A stretch of DNA of 22,906 bases, taken from assembly GCA_023659985.1 (NCBI GenBank), contig JAGXOH010000005.1, forward strand, positions 1-22,906. Direction: 5' to 3'. The notes below the pieces were generated by a model that was not told the DNA's origin, did no database searches, and saw only the letters and a list, made by a program, of their open reading frames with translations. This stretch comes from Candidatus Falkowbacteria bacterium LH_S3 (GTDB lineage: Bacteria; Patescibacteriota; Patescibacteriia; Patescibacteriales; JAGXOH01). This document shows positions 1 to 7,083 of this stretch, in pieces; the stretch's first letter is position 1; each line of letters begins with the position of its first letter. The position numbers and the translations under genes are program-made.

Positions 1-118
1 TGAACTTTGAGTTTTACGTTTCAACTATATTACTTACTAAAATCCTAATGTCAAAATCCTAATGTTAAATGAAATCCAAAATGTAACCCTAATTGCTGCA
101 ATTGTAACACTACTGGCA
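1..118. repeat. Degenerate heptad-word repeat downstream of murB
   Basis: Non-coding, low-complexity sequence between the window edge and the murB stop codon. It starts with the words TTTGAG, GTTTTACG and GTTTCAACTATATTAC, then carries AAAATCCTAATG twice. The first block matches GAGTTTCAACTATATTT in the large array near 15 kb in the same orientation. The second is the reverse complement of that array's CATTAGGATTTT word. The same family is therefore present here with its two word types in opposite orientations. No ORF or hairpin terminator is evident. Confidence 0.7.
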
Positions 119-121
119 AGT

Positions 122-1072
122 CTATTTAAAGCCAAGATAGTGTATTTCTTCCTCTAATTCCAGATTAAACCTTTTGCTGACTTCTTTCTTAATATAGCTG
201 ATCAAACCGATAATATCAAGCGCGGTAGCCTTACCTCTATTAACTATAAAATTAGCGTGCTCCAAACTAACTTTAGCTCCTCCAATAGATTTTCCTTTTA
301 ATCCAGCAGTCTCTATAATCCAACCGACAGCTACTTTGTCGTTCTTGGTAATATTATTATTTTTAATATAACTTGCCAATTTAGGACTGTTTTTTTCTAT
401 GTCAGATAAAGATAAATTTTTAAAAATACAGCCGGCATTAGGCAAATTAGGTTGATCTTCGCATCTTTTATTAAGAGTTTGCCGGTTATATTTTTTTATT
501 TCCTCCTGATTGCCCTTTCTCATCTTTAAAACCGCTTCCCAAATTAACAAATCTGGATTTTCCTTAAAAATACTGGCTCTATAACCGAACTGACAATCTC
601 TATTGCTGTAAGTGGAAAAAGATTTTTGCTTGCCACTCCCATAAAAAAAAGATTCAACAGTCTCTACCAGACCAGACATATCCCAACCAAAAGCTCCGGC
701 ATTACCTCTGATAGCACCTCCGATGGTAGCTCCAGGAATACCTGCAGACCACTCCAAGCCACTTAAAGCATTGCTAATAGCTAATGTATTAGCTCTAGAT
801 AAATCAGCTCCGGCTCCGCAATGCAATCTATCTCCTTTTAAAGCAATGCGACTATTGCCTAATTTAACAACCAAAGCTTCCACTCCGTCATCTGAAATTA
901 GGACATTGCTGCCTCCTCCCAAAATTACAACTGGCTCATTTTTGTTTTCAGCCCAATTGAAAGCATCAAAAAGATCTTGCTTATTCTTTATTGCCACAAA
1001 ATATTTAGCAGGACCACCAATGTGAAAAGTAGTATATTCGGCTAATGATACATTGTGTTGAATTTTATCCAT
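122..1072 (-). CDS. murB: UDP-N-acetylenolpyruvoylglucosamine reductase MurB
   Basis: FAD enzyme that reduces UDP-GlcNAc-enolpyruvate to UDP-MurNAc with NADPH, the committed cytoplasmic step of peptidoglycan precursor synthesis. The 316-aa product starts with the family motif TTFHIGGPA (14-22). The FAD-binding GGGSNVL is at 52-58 and AGIPGATIGGA at 110-120. FGYR (162-165) supplies the substrate-binding Arg, and a terminal Glu lies in EEEIHYLG (Glu309). The proton-donor motif reads NAGCIFKN (212-219), with Cys215 where Ser is usual. Length is normal for the short MurB type. It is the last gene of the minus-strand wall cluster, separated from murC by a 480-bp repeat array, so it may rely on its own promoter. 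ATG start at 1072; no clear Shine-Dalgarno. Confidence 0.95.
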   Translation of the reverse strand: MDKIQHNVSLAEYTTFHIGGPAKYFVAIKNKQDLFDAFNWAENKNEPVVILGGGSNVLISDDGVEALVVKLGNSRIALKGDRLHCGAGADLSRANTLAISNALSGLEWSAGIPGATIGGAIRGNAGAFGWDMSGLVETVESFFYGSGKQKSFSTYSNRDCQFGYRASIFKENPDLLIWEAVLKMRKGNQEEIKKYNRQTLNKRCEDQPNLPNAGCIFKNLSLSDIEKNSPKLASYIKNNNITKNDKVAVGWIIETAGLKGKSIGGAKVSLEHANFIVNRGKATALDIIGLISYIKKEVSKRFNLELEEEIHYLGFK

Positions 1073-1105
1073 AATATAAAAATTCTTTATATAAATTATA
1101 TATTT

Positions 1106-1111
1106 ATTATA
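1106..1111 (-). promoter_or_regulatory. Candidate -10 element for murB
   Basis: A perfect TATAAT on the minus strand ends 34 bp upstream of the murB ATG, in the only part of the murC-murB gap not occupied by repeats. No good -35 is visible at 16-18 bp, and the sequence is very AT-rich, so this may be chance. A local promoter would explain how murB is expressed behind the long hairpin-rich array. Confidence 0.3.
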
Positions 1112-1134
1112 CTTTAGCTCTTAAAAATGAATTT

Positions 1135-1579
1135 GCTTTCAGCATTAGGCTCTCTTTCAACTTATGAAAAATTTGCCTCGTATCTCGGCAAATTTGTTGA
1201 AAGCTGAACGTTGAAAGCTGTAAGAATGCTTTCGGCATTAAATTCGCCTTTGGTAAATTTAATGAGTTTTCAGCTTCAAGCTTTGAGCCTTCAGCAATTA
1301 AGCTTTGCTTAATTTAAAATGCTTTGCTTAATTTACTTTCAACTTTCAACTTTCAACAATTAAGCTTGCTTAATTCAATTTACTTTCAACGTTCAACTTT
1401 GAACTTTCAACAATTTGCCAAAGGCAAATTATTCTTTCAACCTTCAACTTTCAACAATTAAGCTTGCTTAATTCAATTTACTTTCAACTTTCAACTTTCA
1501 ACTTTGAACTTTCAACAATTTGCCAAAGGCAAATTATTCTTTCAACTTTCAACTTTCAACAATTTGCCAAAGGCAAATT
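1135..1579. repeat. Hairpin-plus-heptad repeat array between murC and murB
   Basis: Fills most of the 483-bp gap between murB and murC and runs 24 bp into the murC coding region. It is built from CTTTCAA/CTTTGAA heptads alternating with two palindromic modules. Module H1 is AATTTGCCAAAGGCAAATT (8-bp stem, AAA loop) at 1412-1430, 1517-1535 and 1561-1579. Module H2 is AATTAAGC-TT(T)-GCTTAATT at 1296-1314, 1358-1375 and 1456-1473. The left part (1135-1290) holds more degenerate copies, including an AATGC-TTTCG-GCATT hairpin. None of the hairpins is followed by a T-tract on the murC coding strand, so they do not look like ordinary terminators. REP-like or RNA-processing roles are possible. Confidence 0.85.
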
Positions 1580-2989
1580 CTCTCCAATCCGAAATACATC
1601 TCCCGCTCCCATCAATAATACCAGATCACCTTCTGATACGTTCTTTCTTAAATATTCCTCGCACTCGGCTAAATTAGGTATATAAGAAACTTTGAAAGAA
1701 ACTTTATCCTTAGAATTTTCTTTTATTTTGTCAACCAAATCCTGACTATGAACCCCTCCTTGCTTTTCTCGAGCTGATCCGTAAATATCCAAAATAACAA
1801 CCTCATCGCTTTTGCTAAAGCTTTGACCAAACTCTTTTAATAAAGCCAATGTTCGAGAATAGGTATGAGGATGGAATACGGTTATTATCCTTTTATCAGG
1901 AAATTTATTTTTTACTCCTGTCAAAGTGGCTTGTATTTCTGTAGGATGATGAGCATAATCATCTATTATAGGAACTTTGTTAAAACTGCCTAAAAATTGC
2001 ATTCTTCGCTCTGTGCCCAAAAATGCTTCCAGATGTGTCCTTATGTCTTTTAATTCTATATTTAGTTCCAAACAAATGGCAATGACAGCTAAACTATTAT
2101 AAATATTATGCCTACCACTCAATCCAATACTAAAAGTACCGATATCGCCTTGGTTTTTTTCCTGCCTTATTTTAACTTTAAAAAATTGTTTGCCTGCTTC
2201 TCCTGCTATTTTCGGATCTCCAAGTTTTATGTTATGCGCAATCAAATCTGCCTGACTATTATCAATACTGTAAAAAATTACTCTTCCCTGACACTCCCTG
2301 GCTATCTCTCTTACAACCGGATCATCATAATTGGCTACCAAAAACCCTTTAACCGGAATTTTTTTTATAAACTCGGCAAATACAGAAATATAATCTTCAC
2401 GAGTCTTAAAAAAATCATGATGATCATATTCAATATTATTCAAAACAACAATTTTGGGATTGAAATTTTGAAGCTTATTTTGGTATTCATCCGCTTCTAT
2501 CAACAAATAGCTTGACTCACCGATCAAGCTACTGCCTTGAAATTGATCTACTTTAGCTCCTACCATTACATTTGGCTCTAATCCGGATTGGCGCATAATA
2601 TACCCTAACCAAGCAGTAGTGGTAGTTTTTCCATGCGATCCGCAAACAGCTATACCGTAAAAATTATTAAACACCTGGCTCAAAGCTTTAGCAAAAGTTA
2701 AAACCTTAAGCTTGCTGTCTCTCTTGACTTCTCTTACCTCTTGATTGGTATCTTTGGAATAGGCAGTAGAATAAATAACCAAATCCATATCTTTAGGGAT
2801 GTTTCCCAAATCAAATCCTTCAATAACTTGAATTCTACTTTTTTTTAAAACATTATCGGTCATAAATTTTTCTCTCACATCAGAGCCAACAACCTTTACT
2901 TTTTTACTTGCCAAAAATTGGGCAAGCATAGTCATACCCACCCCCTTAATACCGATCATATAGACTTTGTTTATCTTAGATAAATCCAT
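1556..2989 (-). CDS. murC: UDP-N-acetylmuramate--L-alanine ligase MurC
   Basis: ATP-dependent Mur ligase that adds L-Ala to UDP-MurNAc in the cytoplasm. The 477-aa product has an N-terminal Rossmann motif GIKGVGM (13-19), the ATP-binding P-loop GSHGKTTTT (117-125), EADEYQ (165-170) and NNIEYDHHD (184-192). The central-domain motif GRHNIYNSLA is at 292-301, and the C-terminal domain has DDYAHHPTEI (343-352) and HPHTYSR (373-379). Length is normal. The ATG at 2989 lies 7 bp from a hairpin module (2997-3015) with no Shine-Dalgarno between. The last seven residues (NLPLANC) and the TGA stop are read from a copy of hairpin module H1 and its flanking heptad, so the native C-terminus seems to have been overwritten just after the conserved GAGDVFRIGE. 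Confidence 0.96.
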   Translation of the reverse strand: MDLSKINKVYMIGIKGVGMTMLAQFLASKKVKVVGSDVREKFMTDNVLKKSRIQVIEGFDLGNIPKDMDLVIYSTAYSKDTNQEVREVKRDSKLKVLTFAKALSQVFNNFYGIAVCGSHGKTTTTAWLGYIMRQSGLEPNVMVGAKVDQFQGSSLIGESSYLLIEADEYQNKLQNFNPKIVVLNNIEYDHHDFFKTREDYISVFAEFIKKIPVKGFLVANYDDPVVREIARECQGRVIFYSIDNSQADLIAHNIKLGDPKIAGEAGKQFFKVKIRQEKNQGDIGTFSIGLSGRHNIYNSLAVIAICLELNIELKDIRTHLEAFLGTERRMQFLGSFNKVPIIDDYAHHPTEIQATLTGVKNKFPDKRIITVFHPHTYSRTLALLKEFGQSFSKSDEVVILDIYGSAREKQGGVHSQDLVDKIKENSKDKVSFKVSYIPNLAECEEYLRKNVSEGDLVLLMGAGDVFRIGENLPLANC

Positions 2990-2991
2990 AA

Positions 2992-3090
2992 TTTTAAATT
3001 TGCCTTTGGCAAATTATTCTTTCAACCTTCATCTTTCAACTTTCAACAATTAAGCTTTGCTTAATTTAAAATGCTTTGCTTAATTTAATA
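2992..3090. repeat. Hairpin-plus-heptad repeat between murG and murC
   Basis: Occupies nearly the whole 104-bp murG-murC gap. It contains module H1 in the reverse-complement sense (AATTTGCCTTTGGCAAATT, 2997-3015), CTTTCAA-type heptads, and module H2 (AATTAAGC-TTT-GCTTAATT, 3048-3066). After that, ATGCTTTGCTTAATTTA follows. The block from about 3047 to 3087 matches about 1295-1335 almost base for base, so the two gaps carry copies of the same element. The H1 hairpin lies directly in front of the murC start codon. Confidence 0.85.
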
Positions 3091-3093
3091 ACT

Positions 3094-4188
3094 TTATATC
3101 AATTCTTTAATAACTTCCACCACATTCTCACTTCCTCGCCTCTTCATTACTTTTCCCATATTCTCGGATAATCGATTGCGTAATTGTTCATTATTGAGCA
3201 ATTCATTTATTTTATCAACCAATCCTATTGCTGATATTTGTGTTTGGTCTAATATTACAGATGCTTTATTTTTTTGTAAAATCCTAACATTGTCTTCTTG
3301 GTGAGAGTCTGGAATAGGAATTATAATAGAGGGTTTAGCTGTATAACTAAGCTCAGTAAGCAGTCCTAACCCTGCTCGGCTTACTACCACATTCGCAACC
3401 TGCAATATTGCCATCATTTGCCCGGGTTCTAAAAATTCATAACAAAAATATTTATCCTTTTTATGTTGTCTTAAATGCGCGCTATTCATCTTATCTTTAC
3501 CTGTAATATGAACCACTTGGCAGGTATCCAACAACTCATCAATGCCAGAAACAACTAATTTATTTATAGCCAAAGAACCTGTTCCTCCACCCACTATCAA
3601 AACTACAGGCAATTTATCTTTTAAGCTAATATTAAGTTTTTGTTTTTGATCTTTATTTATTAATATATTCCTCACCGGATTGCCTGTCCACACAGCTTTA
3701 TTCCCATAATCCGAAACCGATTCTTTAAAAGTAACAGTTACCTTAGCTGCCACCGGATACATTAACTTATTAGCTAACCCAGGGCGTATATCTTGCTGAT
3801 GTATTAAAACAGGCACACGCAATAACCAACCAGCCCAAGCTACAGGCACACTGACAAAACTGCCAGTACTTAATATTAAATTAGGTTTCCATTTCCATAA
3901 AAAAAACAATGATTGGAAAAAACTTGCCAAAATCTTAAAAGGATCTATGAAATTCTTCCAATCAAAATATCTTCTCAATTTTCCGCTAACTATGCCGTAA
4001 AATTCAATATCTTTGTTTTTTATTATATCCTTCTCCACTCCATAACGAGTACCTATCCATAAAAATTGATAATCACCATCTTGTTCCAACCTCTCTTTAA
4101 TAGCCAACAAAGATATAATAGAGCCTCCAGTGCCACCACCGGTTAAGAGTATCCTCCTAAATTTATTTTTTCTCTCTTTATTGGTCAT
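3094..4188 (-). CDS. murG: UDP-GlcNAc:undecaprenyl-PP-MurNAc-pentapeptide GlcNAc transferase MurG
   Basis: GT28 glycosyltransferase that converts lipid I to lipid II at the inner face of the membrane. In the 364-aa product, the N-domain glycine loop reads GGGTGGSI (17-24), then STGSFVSVP (108-116), HQQDIRPGLAN (130-140) and GNPVR (169-173). The C-domain has GGGTGSLAIN (200-209), EFLEPGQM (251-258), SRAGLGLLTEL (270-280) and SHQEDN (295-300) for UDP-GlcNAc binding. The length is typical. The oddity is Ser23 where almost all MurG proteins have His in GGTGGH. All other signature blocks and the mraY-ftsW-murG-murC order support the call. ATG start at 4188, 92 bp after ftsW. Confidence 0.93.
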   Translation of the reverse strand: MTNKERKNKFRRILLTGGGTGGSIISLLAIKERLEQDGDYQFLWIGTRYGVEKDIIKNKDIEFYGIVSGKLRRYFDWKNFIDPFKILASFFQSLFFLWKWKPNLILSTGSFVSVPVAWAGWLLRVPVLIHQQDIRPGLANKLMYPVAAKVTVTFKESVSDYGNKAVWTGNPVRNILINKDQKQKLNISLKDKLPVVLIVGGGTGSLAINKLVVSGIDELLDTCQVVHITGKDKMNSAHLRQHKKDKYFCYEFLEPGQMMAILQVANVVVSRAGLGLLTELSYTAKPSIIIPIPDSHQEDNVRILQKNKASVILDQTQISAIGLVDKINELLNNEQLRNRLSENMGKVMKRRGSENVVEVIKELI

Positions 4189-4280
4189 AACAATCTTAGT
4201 CTTAATGTTTAATCATAATTTAGTGATAGAATATTAATCGCAAATTATTATTTCCAGATAATCAGCTCCTGATTTGCAGA

Positions 4281-5420
4281 TTAGTCAGTTTTTGTTTGTT
4301 TACTAATATTAACCAAAACACCTAACGCGGCTAAGGTGGCAAACATAGCTGACCCTCCATAACTTACAAGCGGAAGAGGCACACCAGTCATAGGAATTAG
4401 ATTTATCATTCCTCCAATATTTAATGTGGTCTGCACCATAATCCATGTTACAATACCAATAGCTAAAAGTTTCCCAAAATTATCTGACGCTTTTTTAGCT
4501 ATACAAACCCCTCTATAAAAAAGAAAAATATATAAAAATAAAAAACAAGAGCTAAAAAGAAAACCGATTTCTTCAGCAATAACAGCAAAAATTGAATCTC
4601 CGATAATTTCAGGCAAATACATAAATTTTTGCTTGCTTTGCCCTACGCCTCTTCCCCAAAGACCTCCAGAACCAACAGCTATTAAAGACTGATTTAGCTG
4701 ATAGCAAACATCTTTATTGCTAAAACTAAGATCAGACCAACATTTTATCCTATTTATTTGATAGGAATTAAAACTTATAATCAAACCCAAAAGCAAAACC
4801 CCTAAAATAGAAATAACAGTTAAATGAAAAATTTTACCCCCTCCTACAAAATAAACAATAAAAGAAGTGGCGGCAATAATAAACAATGTTCCTAAGTCAG
4901 GTTGTAAAAGCATTAAAATAGCTATTACTCCCAGCACCATTAAAAAGGGAAGAATGCCTTCATTTATATAAGATAGCTTATCCTTTTTTCTTTCCAGCCA
5001 AGCAGCTAAATAAATCAAAAAAGATATTTTAACTAATTCAGACGGTTGCAAAGAAAAGCCTCCTAAGCTTATCCAACTTTTAGATGTTCCGTATTGGGCG
5101 CTTAAACCAGGAATGAATACCAATATTAAAAAAAACAAAGAAATTATTAAAAACAAAAAACCATACTTACGCCAAATACGATAATCAATTTTGGACAAAA
5201 GCCAAAAAAAGAAAATACCGACAGCCACTCCTAATAGTTGGTGATTAAAATAATAATAACTGCTACCGAACTCGGAATAAGATAACACAGCAGAAACACT
5301 AGAAAACATAATTAAACCCACGACAACAATTAAACCGATATCAAAAATTAAAAGCTTATCCGGTTTATGTTCTCCAGATCTGGGTTGCAACATTGATCTT
5401 ATTCTTTTTAATAATTTCAT
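4281..5420 (-). CDS. ftsW: SEDS-family peptidoglycan glycosyltransferase FtsW
   Basis: Polytopic SEDS protein that polymerises lipid II into glycan strands, normally with a class B penicillin-binding protein at the septum. About ten membrane segments can be read. Signature blocks are TSKSWISLGGFSLQPSELVK, LQPDLGT, GSGGLWGRGVG, LPEIIGDSIFAVIAEEIGF (its Asp, residue 275 here, matches the catalytic Asp) and a C-terminal GVPLPLVSYGGS. I chose the ATG at 5420 (379 aa). A TTG at 5456 would add 12 polar, Cys-containing residues that do not resemble the family. RodA is similar in sequence, but the mraY and murG neighbours favour FtsW. It follows mraY by about 70 bp on the same strand. Confidence 0.9.
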   Translation of the reverse strand: MKLLKRIRSMLQPRSGEHKPDKLLIFDIGLIVVVGLIMFSSVSAVLSYSEFGSSYYYFNHQLLGVAVGIFFFWLLSKIDYRIWRKYGFLFLIISLFFLILVFIPGLSAQYGTSKSWISLGGFSLQPSELVKISFLIYLAAWLERKKDKLSYINEGILPFLMVLGVIAILMLLQPDLGTLFIIAATSFIVYFVGGGKIFHLTVISILGVLLLGLIISFNSYQINRIKCWSDLSFSNKDVCYQLNQSLIAVGSGGLWGRGVGQSKQKFMYLPEIIGDSIFAVIAEEIGFLFSSCFLFLYIFLFYRGVCIAKKASDNFGKLLAIGIVTWIMVQTTLNIGGMINLIPMTGVPLPLVSYGGSAMFATLAALGVLVNISKQTKTD

Positions 5421-5489
5421 ATTTTGCGAATAACAAATAGCATTGCAGACCAACAAACATTATTTATTAACTGTTCTCGGTTGCGTTTT

Positions 5490-6539
5490 TTAAAACGATT
5501 TATCTAATAAAAAAATAATAATTCCAATCACAGCTGTTACTCCGGCTACTACCCATAACCTCATTACGATCTTGCTCTCACTCCATCCTATGGCTTGCAA
5601 ATGATGATGAAAAGGAGCCGAATGCAAAACTCTTTTACCAAAAACTTTTTTAGAAGTAACTTGAACAATAACTGAAATGGATTCAAGAAAGAAAATAAAT
5701 CCTATAACAGGTAATAATAAAGCGGTGTTGGTGAGCATAGCAATTACACCTAAGGTAATACCCAGACTCATGGCACCGGTATCTCCCATATAGAAACGAG
5801 CCGGGGTTATATTAAACCATAAAAATGCCAAGAGCGCTCCGATAATAACCCCGCAAAAGGTAGCCAAATCATATCTACCTAACATAAAGGATATGACTGC
5901 AAGAGAAGTATAAGAAGTTAATAGAGTTCCGCCAGCCAAACCGTCCAAACCGTCAGTTTCATTAACAGAAAAAGCCGCCCCCACTATTATAAAAATAAAA
6001 AACGGAATATACCACCAACCAATCTCAATATTCCCATAAAAAGGAACGTGCAAAATAGTCCAATCTAACTTAAAATAAAACCACCAAACTCCGACTAAAG
6101 CAATAAGGGTATATATCAAAAGGCGATGTTTAGTATTTAATCCACCACCTCCATAAACGCCTTTACCTCGAATATCCAGCCAATCATCAAATAACCCAAC
6201 TAAAGCAGTGGCTATTAAAACCCCCAAAGGCAATAAAGTTTCTTTTCTGGAAAAAAAATTCAAAAAATCCAAAACTTCTCCGCCTAATATTTTATCAAGA
6301 TAATAAACCCCCATAATAAAAATAAGAAGAGTCAACCACATTAATATTCCTCCCATTGTGGGGGTCCCCTTTTTATGAAAATGGAATTTTGTAAAAATAG
6401 GAGTGCTTCCGTTATCGCGGATTTGTTTACCCATCTTATATTTATATAAAAAATGGGTAAAAATCGGGGTCCACATTAAAGTAAAAACAAAAGCTAAGGC
6501 AGATAAAAACAAAATACTGATTATTTGCAGTTCAGGCAT
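5490..6539 (-). CDS. mraY: Phospho-N-acetylmuramoyl-pentapeptide-transferase MraY
   Basis: Integral membrane enzyme that transfers phospho-MurNAc-pentapeptide from UDP to undecaprenyl phosphate, making lipid I. The 349-aa product has about ten membrane segments. It shows all MraY signatures: PTMGGILM (60-67), FDDWLD with catalytic Asp118/Asp119, NTKHRL (135-140), NETDGLDGLAGG (193-204), YMGDTGAMSLG with Asp253 (250-260), and the histidine motif APFHHHLQ (308-315). The ATG at 6539 lies 5 bp after the upstream small-protein stop, which suggests coupled translation. murD, often placed next to mraY, is absent between it and ftsW. Confidence 0.96.
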   Translation of the reverse strand: MPELQIISILFLSALAFVFTLMWTPIFTHFLYKYKMGKQIRDNGSTPIFTKFHFHKKGTPTMGGILMWLTLLIFIMGVYYLDKILGGEVLDFLNFFSRKETLLPLGVLIATALVGLFDDWLDIRGKGVYGGGGLNTKHRLLIYTLIALVGVWWFYFKLDWTILHVPFYGNIEIGWWYIPFFIFIIVGAAFSVNETDGLDGLAGGTLLTSYTSLAVISFMLGRYDLATFCGVIIGALLAFLWFNITPARFYMGDTGAMSLGITLGVIAMLTNTALLLPVIGFIFFLESISVIVQVTSKKVFGKRVLHSAPFHHHLQAIGWSESKIVMRLWVVAGVTAVIGIIIFLLDKSF

Positions 6540-6544
6540 ATGTT

Positions 6545-6949
6545 TTAACTAAAATTAATAAAATAAATAGGCACCAATGATATAAGTAAAAAAAAGTTGG
6601 CGGCGACTGCTGTGGCTAATAAAAAATGGGCTACCACTCTTAAATCGTTATTTTTAGCAAAAAAGAATAATAAAAAAAAATTAACCGCTATTATAACCAA
6701 ACCAACAATGGGAATTGTATACATATTACCTACATTACCTACGAGATTCGCTCCAAAATCAACATTATAATGAAGCACTACCAATTTTTGAATTACTTGA
6801 TTAGCTATATAATAAACTGAAAGCCAGATTAAAAAATTGAATAACAATAAAATTCCTAAATACACCTTAACGCACAAAGGATCAAATACGGATTTGACCT
6901 TTTTAAATAATTCCTCCTTAAAGTTAATATAAACGGATAAAAAAGGCAT
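6545..6949 (-). CDS. Small polytopic membrane protein heading the wall cluster
   Basis: A 134-aa protein of unassigned function. After a basic amphipathic N-terminus (1-28) there are three hydrophobic segments at roughly 29-51, 78-97 and 105-131. A conserved-looking loop between the first two reads LHYNVDFGANLVG (58-70). From memory, small proteins with an LHYNxxFG loop and this topology are common in Patescibacteria, but I cannot assign a family number. It is the first gene of the minus-strand run and its stop is 5 bp from the mraY start, so it is probably co-transcribed with wall genes. A role in envelope assembly is inferred from context only. Confidence 0.8.
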   Translation of the reverse strand: MPFLSVYINFKEELFKKVKSVFDPLCVKVYLGILLLFNFLIWLSVYYIANQVIQKLVVLHYNVDFGANLVGNVGNMYTIPIVGLVIIAVNFFLLFFFAKNNDLRVVAHFLLATAVAANFFLLISLVPIYFINFS

Positions 6950-7027
6950 TTTAAAATATATATTAACATTTTTATTAAAGCTTATTTTAATACTTTAACA
7001 TAACAAATTTGATTTTTAAAGCAGATG

Positions 7028-7055
7028 TGTTTTAATAAAATAAATATGTTATAAT
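7028..7055 (+). promoter_or_regulatory. Extended -10 promoter of pilB
   Basis: TGTTATAAT gives a perfect extended -10 (TATAAT at 7050-7055, TG at 7047-7048), 28 bp upstream of the pilB ATG. The -35 region at about 17 bp spacing is poor (TGTTTT), as is usual when an extended -10 is present. It lies in the 134-bp divergent gap between the mur cluster and pilB. I could not define an equally good mur-cluster promoter on the other strand. Confidence 0.6.
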
Positions 7056-7083
7056 AAAAAAAAATAAATCACTAACCATAATT

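Noticed and set aside
1464..1685. Plus-strand 73-codon ORF through the repeat array
   Set aside because: It is the heptad repeat read in frame (repeating FNFELST-like residues) running antisense into murC; no evidence of expression.
2108..2515. Plus-strand 135-codon ORF inside murC
   Set aside because: Shadow of murC: it lies fully within a gene with strong family motifs and has no motif of its own.
4260..4274. AATCAG-CTC-CTGATT hairpin in the ftsW-murG gap as a terminator
   Set aside because: Perfect 6-bp stem, but no T-tract on the coding strand and it would cut the wall operon in half; left unannotated.
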